Shown here in pieces: positions 27,050-36,447 of a stretch of DNA of 64,000 bases. The notes beneath the pieces are model-generated. The model saw only the letters and a program-made list of their open reading frames with translations. It was not told the DNA's origin and did not search any database. The translations under genes and the position numbers were made by a program. Location: positions 4,154,001 to 4,218,000 of the forward strand of contig NZ_JACYXC010000001.1 of NCBI RefSeq assembly GCF_016031615.1, in the 5' to 3' direction. The stretch comes from Streptomyces pactum (GTDB lineage: Bacteria > Actinomycetota > Actinomycetes > Streptomycetales > Streptomycetaceae). How positions within the stretch are numbered: the first letter of the stretch is position 1; every line of letters starts with the position of its first letter.

Positions 27050-29214
27050 CGGGTCGGTTTCCTGCTCTTGTAGTGAGCGTCGAGGATGGCTTGCAGACGG
27101 GCCAGTTCGTGCTGGTCGCGTGCGTGACGGATGGGCGGGGCGAGGGGGTCGGAGACAGTCTCTTCGAGTTCGGCCACCTGCTGTTCGACGTGGGCGATGT
27201 CGCGGTCGGTGCGGGCGAGACAGCGGCAGTTGGGCCGGCAGTCGTCGATGTCGGGGGTGACCAGGGGATCGTCCGCGGTGCCGCGCAACTGACAGGCGGC
27301 GGTAGCCGGGTTGAGGACGCAGGTCATGCCGCGGCCGTGGTGGATCTGCAGCAGTGGGTTGCCGAGCAGGTCGCGGGACTGGCCAGCGCTGGTCAGGACG
27401 CGTCCGGCGAACGTGCGGTGGGCCGCGGTCACGCGGTGACGGTAGGCGTCGGCGGCGGGGCCGCTCACGTGCTCGCCGGCGGCCAGGGCGCGTTGGTCCT
27501 CGGCCCCGGTCTCCATCCGGTACAGCCAGTCCTCGAAAGCGTATTGGTCGGGGAACCCGGACGCGTAGGAGCCCGCGTAGCCCTGCAGCATCTGGACGTG
27601 GACGTGGCCGTACTGGATGGCTGCGGCGACCAGTCCCCGTGGGCGGCGCCGGATGAACCAGGCCAGGGTGCGGCGGAAGCGGGACGGGGCGAGGGTGCTG
27701 TGCCGGTCTTCGGGGATGGTGTCGGCGCGGTCGCCATGGGCGCAGTACGCGTTGATCCACTGAGTGAAGTCGGTGATGTCCTCGGCCGCGGTCTGAACGT
27801 CACGTGCCGTGCCCAGACGGGCGGTGGAACGCCGGTAGTTATCGATGTACGTGGGGAAGAGCAGCTCGCTGGCGTGCAGCCGCTGAAGGACCTTGACGGC
27901 CGTGGCCACTGGGGCCACCACCACCCAGGGGTCGGCCCGCTCCTCGCCCTGGGGGAGTTTGTTGCCGTCGGCGTCCACAGCGCCTTTGTAGTAGCGCCCT
28001 CCCATCAGCCACAGTCCAGTATCGGGGTCCTTATGCAGGCAGTCGCGGCGCAGGGAGAGCACTTCCCCGGGGCGGGCGCCGGAGAGGTAGGCGATGACGA
28101 TGAAGCAGGCCGTGCTCAACAGCCGTGCCAGCTGAGGTGCTTCGTGATAGTCGACGGGGGTCGTGCGCCATGGGGTTCCGTCGAGGAGCCCGGTGATGGG
28201 GGTGTCCAGGGGGATGCCGGGGCTGATCGGTAGGCCTGATTCGGCAATCAGGCGTCCGGTGCCGGTGTATCTGGTTCCGCTGGAACTGGCGAAGAGCCGC
28301 TCGATGTGCCGCCAGTTGACCTGCACCCGTCCGTCCTTGGCGGTGTGCCCAGGCAGGTGGCCGCCGCTGGAGCGCAGTCGTTTGAGATATGTGATCACCT
28401 CCTGGCGCAGTTGGCCGGGCTGGCGCACTTCCTGTTGCTGTCGGTTCGGTGAGCGGAGCAGGACCTCGGGGCTCCGTCCGTGCAGGCGGGTGTGCTCGGC
28501 GTGCGCGGACAGGATGTCCGCGGCGAAGTCCTCGACGAACCGCATCGCCCACAGCAGCAGCGTCTGCATCGTCCGTTCGTAGATGCGCGGGGTGCGGTTC
28601 TCCAGGTCCTGGCGGACCTGCTGGAACAGGTCGCGGGGGTCTTCGCCGTTCCACGGCGGGGCCGCAGGCAAGCACAGGCATGTCGGGAACACCTCGCGGT
28701 GGGCCCACAGGCGCCGTACCTCGCCCACGCGTCGGTACTTGCGGTCCAGCCCGATGTGCGAGTCCTGGAGGTCGGCGAGGTAACGGTCCAGGTGGGCCGT
28801 GGTGACCTGTGCGAAGGACGTCAGTTGGTGGCGGTTGAGCCACCGCACGAAGGCCTTGAGGTTGGGAAACAGGTTGGCGATGGAGAGTGGGGCCAGCCGT
28901 TCCCCGCGAGCATGGCGCATGCTGCGGGTCTCGGGAAGGTTCAGCAGCTGCCACACGTAGTGCTTCACCTCCAGCCGCCATGCAGCCGGGACGGGGATGA
29001 AGTTCAGACTGACGGTCTTGGTGTGGTCTTCGAAGATGGCTGGCGTCAGATGCCACCGGTCATCGGCGAACTTTGAGAGCGCCGCAGGGTCCGTGCTCGG
29101 TCGCACCTCTCGGCGCAGCAGCACCAGCGTGTTCGGTGCAGGCCACTCCGTGCCTTTAGGAAGACCGTCCGGCACGCCCTCCCGGACCAGCGCGATGGCG
29201 GATCGGCTCATCAT
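27046..29214 (-). CDS. Third tyrosine-recombinase-type protein of the element
   Basis: The 722-residue product has an N-terminal core-binding domain (KAFVRWLNRHQLTSFAQV) and a catalytic-type domain with YLSGARPGEVLSLRRDCL (Arg box, about residue 380). The second box is altered: LAPSRFRRTLAWFI near 513 has no His two residues before the Arg. GHVHVQMLQGYAGSY near 545-555 supplies a candidate tyrosine. A Cys cluster CRPNCRC near 661 suggests a metal-binding tail. The size and Cys tail resemble Tn554-type TnpB proteins. The start overlaps the upstream stop and its own stop overlaps the next ATG. Confidence 0.75.
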   Translation of the reverse strand: MMSRSAIALVREGVPDGLPKGTEWPAPNTLVLLRREVRPSTDPAALSKFADDRWHLTPAIFEDHTKTVSLNFIPVPAAWRLEVKHYVWQLLNLPETRSMRHARGERLAPLSIANLFPNLKAFVRWLNRHQLTSFAQVTTAHLDRYLADLQDSHIGLDRKYRRVGEVRRLWAHREVFPTCLCLPAAPPWNGEDPRDLFQQVRQDLENRTPRIYERTMQTLLLWAMRFVEDFAADILSAHAEHTRLHGRSPEVLLRSPNRQQQEVRQPGQLRQEVITYLKRLRSSGGHLPGHTAKDGRVQVNWRHIERLFASSSGTRYTGTGRLIAESGLPISPGIPLDTPITGLLDGTPWRTTPVDYHEAPQLARLLSTACFIVIAYLSGARPGEVLSLRRDCLHKDPDTGLWLMGGRYYKGAVDADGNKLPQGEERADPWVVVAPVATAVKVLQRLHASELLFPTYIDNYRRSTARLGTARDVQTAAEDITDFTQWINAYCAHGDRADTIPEDRHSTLAPSRFRRTLAWFIRRRPRGLVAAAIQYGHVHVQMLQGYAGSYASGFPDQYAFEDWLYRMETGAEDQRALAAGEHVSGPAADAYRHRVTAAHRTFAGRVLTSAGQSRDLLGNPLLQIHHGRGMTCVLNPATAACQLRGTADDPLVTPDIDDCRPNCRCLARTDRDIAHVEQQVAELEETVSDPLAPPIRHARDQHELARLQAILDAHYKSRKPTR

Positions 29215-31091
29215 CGAAGATCGAGTTCCCTGTCTAGGAATCGGGTCACCAGGGCCCGGTCAGCCTCGGTGGCGGCGGCCCGCGCGTCGTCAAGGGCCGT
29301 CTTGGAGTGCCGGGAAAGCAGATCGGCGAGCTGGGCGTGCGGGGCGGCGAACCGCTGGGCCCACTGCAGCGCGGGCAACTGTGCGCGCCGCTCGGCGATC
29401 CGGTCGTGCACCAGGACCTGGGTGGGCAGATGACGGGGGAGTGCCCGGGCACACGGGCAGTCCAGGCACTGCATGAACGACGCCCGGCACGGCTGCCCTA
29501 CCGGCGCATGCTGCCCTCCGGTGTTGTCCGTGCAAGCGTTCATCACGGTGTCGAGTTCACCGTCGATCATCCGCTTCAGAGTGTCCACGTCCACGCCGTG
29601 CGCCGCGGCGACCTCCTCCGGCTCCTCCTGCGCCCGCCACAGGTCGTCCTCGGTGAAGGTGGCCATCACACCGCGCACCTTCGCCTTGGCCACCTCCGTC
29701 GCGAGGGCTTCGGCCACCACCTTCTGGTATTCGGCGAGATTGCCTCGGTTGCGGGCCAGATACGTGGTCGCCAGTGTCCGCTCCGAGTGCGCCACCGGTC
29801 GTTGGTGCAGCTCCACGTAGGTCAGCCGGGTGATGCCCAGCGTGACCCGCAGCGGCACCGGCCTTCCCTCTGCGTCCTTCTTGTCCGCCACCAGCTCGTG
29901 AGCGCGGGCCCAGGGCCGGACCATGTCAGCTGAGAACCTTTCCGACAGCTGCGGGCGGCCGGGACTGCCCTGCGCCTGTCGCACCAACAGGCGCTGCGAA
30001 GCGAGCAACTCCCGTGACCTCGATGTCAGTTCATGCAGGAGGATGTACAGGCCGAACGCGGTGTGCAGTTCGTCGCGCGTCGACACGCTCTGTGGATCGT
30101 CCGGGATGCTGATCCAGTCGGGCACTTGGGAGAGGACCAGGCTCATGTGCTGATGACGGTCCCGACGTGGTTTGCGCCCCGCCACGATCGCCGTACCGAC
30201 GTCTCCCACGTAACCGTCCGCGCGATGATGCGCCGCCGGCATCGACAGGATCACGCTCGGGTTCTCACCCGTGAGCACCCCCATCAGCACCGCACCCGCC
30301 AGAGCCTCACTCTGCGACAGGTGCAGCCACGACACGACATCCGCCACCTCGCCGTACCGCTTCACCCACGGCAGCGGCGCCTCCCGCCCGTGGCACTCGA
30401 CCCAGGCGCGCGGCACATCTCCCACCTGGTCCACGCTCTCCAGCAGTTCCATGCGCCGCTGTACGACGAGATCGCCTTCGTCGGGAAGTTCCCCGGCCCG
30501 CCAGGCCCGCAGGCTCTCCCGATGGCCGCGAATCCGGGTTGCCGCAGCGCGCAGATCCGCCCGGGCCGCCTCCGCGACCCGCTTCCACTCCGCCCGGCTT
30601 AGGCTCTCCTTACGCTGCCCCTCGGCCCGGCGCGGCCCCTTCTCGCCCAGCTTGCCGCGCATCGCCTCGCTGAGCCCTTCCGCGTGGGCCAGCAGCAGCT
30701 TGACGTGCTCCAGATCGCGCGCCGCCGAGACGAACCCGCTCCGGCTCTCCAAGACCCCGTCCAGATGCTCGGGCAGCAGATGCTCCGGCAGGACCGGACG
30801 CCACACCAAGGTGGCCACGTGCTCGGCCAGCTGGACCGCCGCGCGATACGCCAAATTCATGGCGTCGAGTGAGGTCAGCCCGCCACCCGGCGCCGTCCGC
30901 GAGGCGAATGCCTTGGCCAGCATCTCCTTGAGCTCCCGTGATACTCCAAGTCGCGAGAAGTCGTAGTCCTTGGACACACCGGTTGCTTCGTCGAAACAGC
31001 GGACCGTCAACGAATCACCGGAGCGGCGCAGCCCCCAGGCCCGTTCCGCCCCTGCCTGAGGCAGGGCGGCCTGGCGCCCCCGGCGGCTCAT
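29211..31091 (-). CDS. Second recombinase-operon protein, catalytically divergent
   Basis: The 626-residue product has no clear active tyrosine-recombinase signature. The position of the first Arg box reads GVLTGENPSVILS (about 275), lacking the Arg. LGITRLTYVELHQRPVAHSE and RTLATTYLARN (about 420-445) may be the remnant of the second half. C-terminal cysteines (CRASFMQCLDCPCAR, about 535-550) parallel those of the third protein. It is therefore likely a structural or targeting subunit. ATGA overlaps couple it to both neighbours. Confidence 0.65.
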   Translation of the reverse strand: MSRRGRQAALPQAGAERAWGLRRSGDSLTVRCFDEATGVSKDYDFSRLGVSRELKEMLAKAFASRTAPGGGLTSLDAMNLAYRAAVQLAEHVATLVWRPVLPEHLLPEHLDGVLESRSGFVSAARDLEHVKLLLAHAEGLSEAMRGKLGEKGPRRAEGQRKESLSRAEWKRVAEAARADLRAAATRIRGHRESLRAWRAGELPDEGDLVVQRRMELLESVDQVGDVPRAWVECHGREAPLPWVKRYGEVADVVSWLHLSQSEALAGAVLMGVLTGENPSVILSMPAAHHRADGYVGDVGTAIVAGRKPRRDRHQHMSLVLSQVPDWISIPDDPQSVSTRDELHTAFGLYILLHELTSRSRELLASQRLLVRQAQGSPGRPQLSERFSADMVRPWARAHELVADKKDAEGRPVPLRVTLGITRLTYVELHQRPVAHSERTLATTYLARNRGNLAEYQKVVAEALATEVAKAKVRGVMATFTEDDLWRAQEEPEEVAAAHGVDVDTLKRMIDGELDTVMNACTDNTGGQHAPVGQPCRASFMQCLDCPCARALPRHLPTQVLVHDRIAERRAQLPALQWAQRFAAPHAQLADLLSRHSKTALDDARAAATEADRALVTRFLDRELDLR

Positions 31092-32560
31092 CGAACCGCC
31101 AGCGGATCCGTACGCACCCGAGGATGACCAGCAAAGACATCCGCCATGAACCGCTCCACCGGGAATCCGTCGGCGTGCCGCAGCAGCAGCTCCACTTCAA
31201 GATTGCGAAACGGCTCCAGGTAGACGTTCTTGGTCGTCTCCACCCGCCGGTGCCCCAGCATCGTCTGCACCAGATGCCAGTGGTCACCGAACTGCTCGCG
31301 GAAATCCCGGGTCTCCTCCTGGGACAGGTGCCCCAGCTGCCGAGCCTGCACCAGCTTGGCGACCGCGTACCACTTCAGCGCCAGCGAGTGCCGCAGCATG
31401 TGCGGCGTACAGCTGAAGTCCTCAAGGCCCAGCGCGGCGATCCGCTGGTTCGCGACCTCGAACGTGTGATGCCACCCGTGCCCGTCCCTGGGCAGCCCGT
31501 CCTCATTCAGCCACAGAGCCAGCGGCTCAAGCCCCTGCCACGTACGCCGGAAAAGCAGCTTGCGGGCTGTGGGATCCAGATCGTTCCACGCCGTCGTCTC
31601 ATGCCCGCCGTCCTCGGTCTCCAGCGTCACCATGCGACGCCCCTCCAGCCCGACCGCGACCCGGCGCTCAGGCACCCGCTCGTAGCGGCCCGCCACCTGC
31701 GCGCGCCGCACCGCCCGCGCCCGAGATCCCTCCACGTACGACAGCACGTCCGAGAGCACCGCACGCGGCATCCAGTACGCGTGCCCATAGCCGCCCTTCG
31801 CGCACGCGTCCGCCAGCGCGCACGTGTAATAGCCCCGGCCTCGAGTTTCCTCAGGGAGCTCCGGCAGCACCACGCTCGCCCACTCCGAAAGCCGCAGCCC
31901 AGTGCCGTACAGGCCGTCGGCGAACACCCCGTCCCGCTGCTCGTTACGGCCGCCCCACGCGGCGTCCTCGCGACCGTCCAGATCCAGCCCGCGCAGCCCC
32001 AGATCCCGCCACCGCACATAGCCGTCCGGGTCCAGCCACTTCACGTCCTCCTGCTTGCGGCCCCGGCTGGTCTCCAACTCCTCGAATGGATTGACCACCT
32101 GGAACCGGCCGCCCACCCACCGGTAGAACGTCTTCAGCCCGGCAGCATCCCGGTAGAACGAGCTGCGCTGCACCCGCTGCGGGTTCCGCGGATCCGTCAC
32201 TCGCCAGAACTGAAACTCCCGCGCGTCATCCTCGGTCGCCTCCCACCAGCCGCGATCCAGCGACAGCAGGAAGTTCAACCACAGACACACCGAGTACGCG
32301 TAGTCACGGTTCGTCCGCACCGCGCGGCCCCGCATCTTCGCCGAGGAGAAGAACGCGTTCACCCGAAGGTCGGGACGGCCATCAGGACCGATCAGAAACC
32401 ACTGGCCCTGCGCGCCGCCCAAGGCCGCGACCCAGGCTCCGAGATCGGCCGCGTACTGGGTGCACGCCTCCGGGAGCGGAACTCGCTGCCCCTTCTTCAG
32501 GTCGTATCGGTACACATGCCAGCGCCCGCTGCTCTTTCCAACCGTGCTCACGCACGGCAT
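31088..32560 (-). CDS. First tyrosine recombinase, intact active site (TnpA-like integrase)
   Basis: The 490-residue product has all the catalytic elements of a tyrosine recombinase. These are GTGLRLSEW (Arg, about 223), CTPHMLRHSLALKWY (His-x-x-Arg, about 387-390), LGHRRVETTKNVYLEPF (His about 436, nucleophilic Tyr about 446), and an N-terminal SAM-like domain. It should cut and rejoin the CGATCG core. ATG 32560 lies only 36 bp inside the right end of the element; GTG 32551 is an alternative start. It is first in the four-gene operon and transcribed in the same direction as the interrupted DUF2637 gene. Confidence 0.88.
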   Translation of the reverse strand: MPCVSTVGKSSGRWHVYRYDLKKGQRVPLPEACTQYAADLGAWVAALGGAQGQWFLIGPDGRPDLRVNAFFSSAKMRGRAVRTNRDYAYSVCLWLNFLLSLDRGWWEATEDDAREFQFWRVTDPRNPQRVQRSSFYRDAAGLKTFYRWVGGRFQVVNPFEELETSRGRKQEDVKWLDPDGYVRWRDLGLRGLDLDGREDAAWGGRNEQRDGVFADGLYGTGLRLSEWASVVLPELPEETRGRGYYTCALADACAKGGYGHAYWMPRAVLSDVLSYVEGSRARAVRRAQVAGRYERVPERRVAVGLEGRRMVTLETEDGGHETTAWNDLDPTARKLLFRRTWQGLEPLALWLNEDGLPRDGHGWHHTFEVANQRIAALGLEDFSCTPHMLRHSLALKWYAVAKLVQARQLGHLSQEETRDFREQFGDHWHLVQTMLGHRRVETTKNVYLEPFRNLEVELLLRHADGFPVERFMADVFAGHPRVRTDPLAVR

Positions 32561-32588
32561 AACGCCAAACCGAGCAACAGGTCACTGG

Positions 32589-32759
32589 CTACAGAACGAT
32601 CGGGAAGACCTTGGAGAACTCGCCGAACCCCTTCTTCTCGGCGAGGTCGCGGACCGCGGCGTAGGAGCCAGCGAAACCGATCGCGGCGATCACCAGCGCT
32701 CCGGTGATCACCACGCCGATGAGTATTCGGTGCGTACGTGTCAGCTGCATCGCGGCCAC
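32589..32759 (-). pseudogene. DUF2637 membrane protein, N-terminal fragment
   Basis: From GTG 32759 (GGAGGG eight bases upstream) the frame encodes MAAMQLTRTHRILIGVVITG, a membrane helix, and AEKKGFGEFSKVFPI. It then runs into element sequence (VL and a TAG at 32589-32591). FPI is the exact point at which DUF2637 relatives continue with GIDAG, found at 20900-20886. ATG 32750 is a possible alternative start. The upstream promoter now faces the recombinase operon. Confidence 0.9.
32597..32602. repeat. Right junction core CGATCG
   Basis: This is the second copy of the hexamer shared by both element boundaries; here it is followed on the plus strand by GGGAAGACC from the DUF2637 N-terminal codons. 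Confidence 0.85.
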
Positions 32760-32867
32760 CCGCGATCCCTCCCCGCCCTCGGCATCCGGCGGGCCCAGCG
32801 TCGCATACACGTCAACGGTGGGGCGGGAAGGGGGTGCGGGTGCCGGGGCGCCGCGATCCGGCGGGCC

Positions 32868-33015
32868 CCCGGCCCCGCGACTCCTTGTTGCCCTCCGGCC
32901 CAGCGGCTCCTTCTTGCCCCGGGCCCCGCGGCTTCTTCCCGCCCCCCGGCCCCGTGGTTACTTCTTGCCCCGGGCCCTGCGGCTTCTTCCCGCCCCCGGC
33001 CCCGCGGTTACTTCT
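32868..33015. repeat. Six-unit imperfect repeat including the 3-prime end of the lipoprotein gene
   Basis: Read on the minus strand, six units of about 24-28 bp follow one another, each with an AAGAAG or AACAAG start followed by a CCGCGGGGCCGGGG-like part. The first unit contains the lysine codons and TAA stop of the lipoprotein gene at 33008, so the array appears to have grown from the gene end. Confidence 0.75.
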
Positions 33016-33715
33016 TGTTCGCCGTGGCGACAGACTCCACGGCCTCCTTGGCGGCGTCCTCCGCCTGGCCGAGCAGCTTCTTGGCGTCCGGGGTCTTGCC
33101 GTCCTCGTAGCCGGCGCCGTCGTACTCCACCGTCACCACGACGTTCGCGGTCCGGGCGATCACGGTCTGGTGGCGGAAGTCTTCCTTGTCCTTCTTGGTC
33201 TCCGTCCGCACGGTGGTCGCCGCGTCGCCGATGGCGGCGTCGGCGGTCTCGGCGTTCTTCGCGCCGTCCGCGACCTGCGCCTTGCCGACCTGCTCGGTGG
33301 CGTACTTCTCGGCGCGCTGGTCGCCCGAACCGAGCGTGACCTCGGAGTCGAAACGCTTGTAGGAGACGCTGAGCAGGCGGTACTGGTACTCGTCGTCCAG
33401 GCCGCTCCACAGGCAGCTGCCCGCCTGGTCGTCACCGGAGGACGGCAGCAACTTGCCCTTCTTGGGGTCGGCCGCGGGCACCAGCTTCTCCACGGTCTTC
33501 TTCGACAGGCTCTCGCACGCCTGCGGGAGCTGCGCGTACCGGGCCGGCGCGACCGTCGGGGCGGAGCGGGTCGTGGGCGACGCGCTCTTGCCCGCGTCCG
33601 CGCCGGACTTGGCGCCGGAGTCCGAGTCCGAGTCGGACGAGCAGCCGGCGACGAGCATCACCGGTACGGCGGCGCAGGCGAGGATACGGGCGAGTCGCGG
33701 GGCGGTTCGGTGCAT
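33008..33715 (-). CDS. DUF3558-like lipoprotein
   Basis: From ATG 33715 the 235-residue product has a lipoprotein signal peptide with lipobox LVAGC, followed by a Ser/Asp-rich linker. The rest is a globular domain with a CE...C pattern (LPQACESLSKKTVEKLVP and GSCLWSGLDDEYQY) and strands such as VVVTVEYDGAG. It resembles streptomycete DUF3558-type surface lipoproteins of unknown role. The downstream neighbour in transcription is the repeat array. The next lipoprotein gene upstream (33826) shares the same architecture, so the two look like tandem paralogues. Confidence 0.75.
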   Translation of the reverse strand: MHRTAPRLARILACAAVPVMLVAGCSSDSDSDSGAKSGADAGKSASPTTRSAPTVAPARYAQLPQACESLSKKTVEKLVPAADPKKGKLLPSSGDDQAGSCLWSGLDDEYQYRLLSVSYKRFDSEVTLGSGDQRAEKYATEQVGKAQVADGAKNAETADAAIGDAATTVRTETKKDKEDFRHQTVIARTANVVVTVEYDGAGYEDGKTPDAKKLLGQAEDAAKEAVESVATANKK

Positions 33716-33825
33716 GGTCCTTCGCTCATTCTCGGTCGCGGGGCGGGCGGTCCCACCCTCGTGGCTACAGAGCACGGTACGCGGCCGGTGCGTACGCCTG
33801 TCCGGCTCCCGGCGCGCCTCTCCGG

Positions 33826-34830
33826 CTACTCGTCGAAGTGTCCGGTCAGCTCCTGGGCCAGTTCCTCGGCGCGGGCCTGCAGCTCGTCGCTGCTCGGCGT
33901 GTGTGCTTTGTCACTCGACCACTGGTCGTACTCGATGGTCACGATCACGTTCGAGGAGCGGAAGACCACGGTGATGTCGCGGTGCGCCCCGGCGCCGGTG
34001 GTGACCAGCTCGTCGTCGAGGAAGGCGTTGTCCCCGAGGTCCTCCAGGGAGCGCGGGGCGTCGGTGGTGCGGTTCCCGCCGCCGTCCCCGGGGCCGCCGT
34101 CCGAGGGCGGTGTGGTGGGCGAGCCGGAACCCGCGTCCGGCTCCTCCGCGGAGCCGGCGCCCCCGGTGCCGGGCTCGTCGGAGCCCTCGGTGCCGGGGGT
34201 GGTGCCGGTGCCGGTGCCGTCCCCGCCGCCGGTGCCGGAGGTGTTCGGCCCGGCCGGTTCGTCCTGGCCCCCCTGGGCGGCCGCCCCGCCGGTCCGGCCG
34301 CCGCCCTCCGCCCCGGAGGGGGTGCGGGAGGAGCCGGTGGTGGGTATCTCGTCCGCGTCCGGTACGTGCGCCTCCACCGCCAGCTCCGCGTACCGCTGCA
34401 GCGCCCGGTCGTCGTCGCTCACCGCCGGGTCGTAGGAGACCACCCGCTGGAAGTCCAGGGTGAGGTGCCAGCTGCCGGCGGGGGACTGCGACTTCCAGCG
34501 GCAGCCGACGCGCCGGTCGGTGTCGTAGGTGACGGTCGCCTCGCCCTCGTAGATCTCCTCCGACTCCTCGGAGGTCTCGGCGGCGGCGTCCGCGCCGGGC
34601 AGCAGGGCCCGCAGCGTCTTGAGGCTCACCGTGCCGCACGCCTCGGGCAGCGTCCGGTACTTGCCGGGCTCGGCGGCGGGCACCCCGCCGGCGCCGTCCG
34701 GCTTGCCGCTCCGGGCGCTGGGCTGTGATCCCTCGCTGGTGCAGCCGGTCGCGGCGGCGGCGAGCGCGGCCAGGGCGGCGACGGTCGGCAAGGTGCCCGG
34801 TCGATACGTCCTTCGCTGCCCTGGCTGCAC
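33826..34830 (-). CDS. DUF3558-like lipoprotein paralogue with Gly/Thr-rich insert
   Basis: From GTG 34830 (AAGGGAG about ten bases upstream) the 334-residue product has a signal peptide with lipobox AATGC. It shares LPEACGTVSLKTLRALLPG, GCRWKSQSPAGSW and NVIVTIEYDQW with the neighbouring lipoprotein. A Gly/Thr/Glu/Pro-rich low-complexity insert of about 100 residues splits the domain. An in-frame ATG at 34872 would give a longer, positively charged N-terminus. The function is unknown; the pair is likely surface-exposed. Confidence 0.75.
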   Translation of the reverse strand: MQPGQRRTYRPGTLPTVAALAALAAAATGCTSEGSQPSARSGKPDGAGGVPAAEPGKYRTLPEACGTVSLKTLRALLPGADAAAETSEESEEIYEGEATVTYDTDRRVGCRWKSQSPAGSWHLTLDFQRVVSYDPAVSDDDRALQRYAELAVEAHVPDADEIPTTGSSRTPSGAEGGGRTGGAAAQGGQDEPAGPNTSGTGGGDGTGTGTTPGTEGSDEPGTGGAGSAEEPDAGSGSPTTPPSDGGPGDGGGNRTTDAPRSLEDLGDNAFLDDELVTTGAGAHRDITVVFRSSNVIVTIEYDQWSSDKAHTPSSDELQARAEELAQELTGHFDE

Positions 34831-34990
34831 GTCCCGGGGCTCCCTTCGAGCGAAAACTGCTTGCCGCCGCACGGCGGGGGATGAAGCAATGTCTACCGCA
34901 CGGCCACCGCGTCCGCCGGTTCGCTGTCGCGAATCGAGCCCGAAGCCCGACTTTTGCTGTTTCTGTCATTCATGGGGGAATGAGTTAGTT

Positions 34991-36184
<1,194 letters not shown>

Positions 36185-36200
36185 GCCCCGGCGCACGGAG

Positions 36201-36226
36201 CCCGCGCCGCCCACGGGCGGCGCGGG
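36201..36226 (+). terminator. Hairpin terminator after rtcB
   Basis: CCCGCGCCGCC and its complement form an 11-12-bp stem with a minimal loop 17 bp after the rtcB stop. There is no T tract. Confidence 0.75.
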
Positions 36227-36447
36227 GGGCCGGGCCTTCGGGGCGGGGCCGGTGCGGGGGCCGGTCGTGCCTCGCCTGTCGTGACGGTTCTGCCGCCGCT
36301 CCGGCGGCCCGTCGGGGTGGCCGGGGCCCGTGGCCGCCGGACGGCGTGCACCGTGACCTGGTGGCGCGGCGCCCGGTCCGGTGCTCCGGGCCCGCGTGCC
36401 CGTCCTGCCGGGCGGAAGGCCTCCGGCGGGACGGGCACGCGCGGCGC

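Larger units (their letters stand above)
20901..32596. mobile_element. 11.7-kb site-specific recombinase (Tn554 / RIT-like) element with putative defence cargo
   Basis: The boundaries are set by the interrupted DUF2637 gene, whose two halves match end to end at CGATCG. The right side of the element is a minus-strand operon of three tyrosine-recombinase-type genes and a small coiled-coil gene (26615-32560). The left side carries a SLATT/DUF4231-like membrane gene, remnants, a small open frame, a DUF2971 gene and a HEPN-motif gene. The termini share an imperfect inverted relation (each end reads TT-T-T-GC then CTGTTG within about 22 bases). GC content is visibly lower than the flanks, supporting transfer. 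This layout resembles Tn554 (tnpA, tnpB, tnpC) more than a conjugative element: no transfer or replication genes are seen. Confidence 0.88.

Noticed and set aside
20901..32596. An integrative conjugative element or prophage
   Set aside because: No transfer, replication, excisionase, capsid or terminase genes are seen; the contents fit a recombinase-driven transposon-like element.
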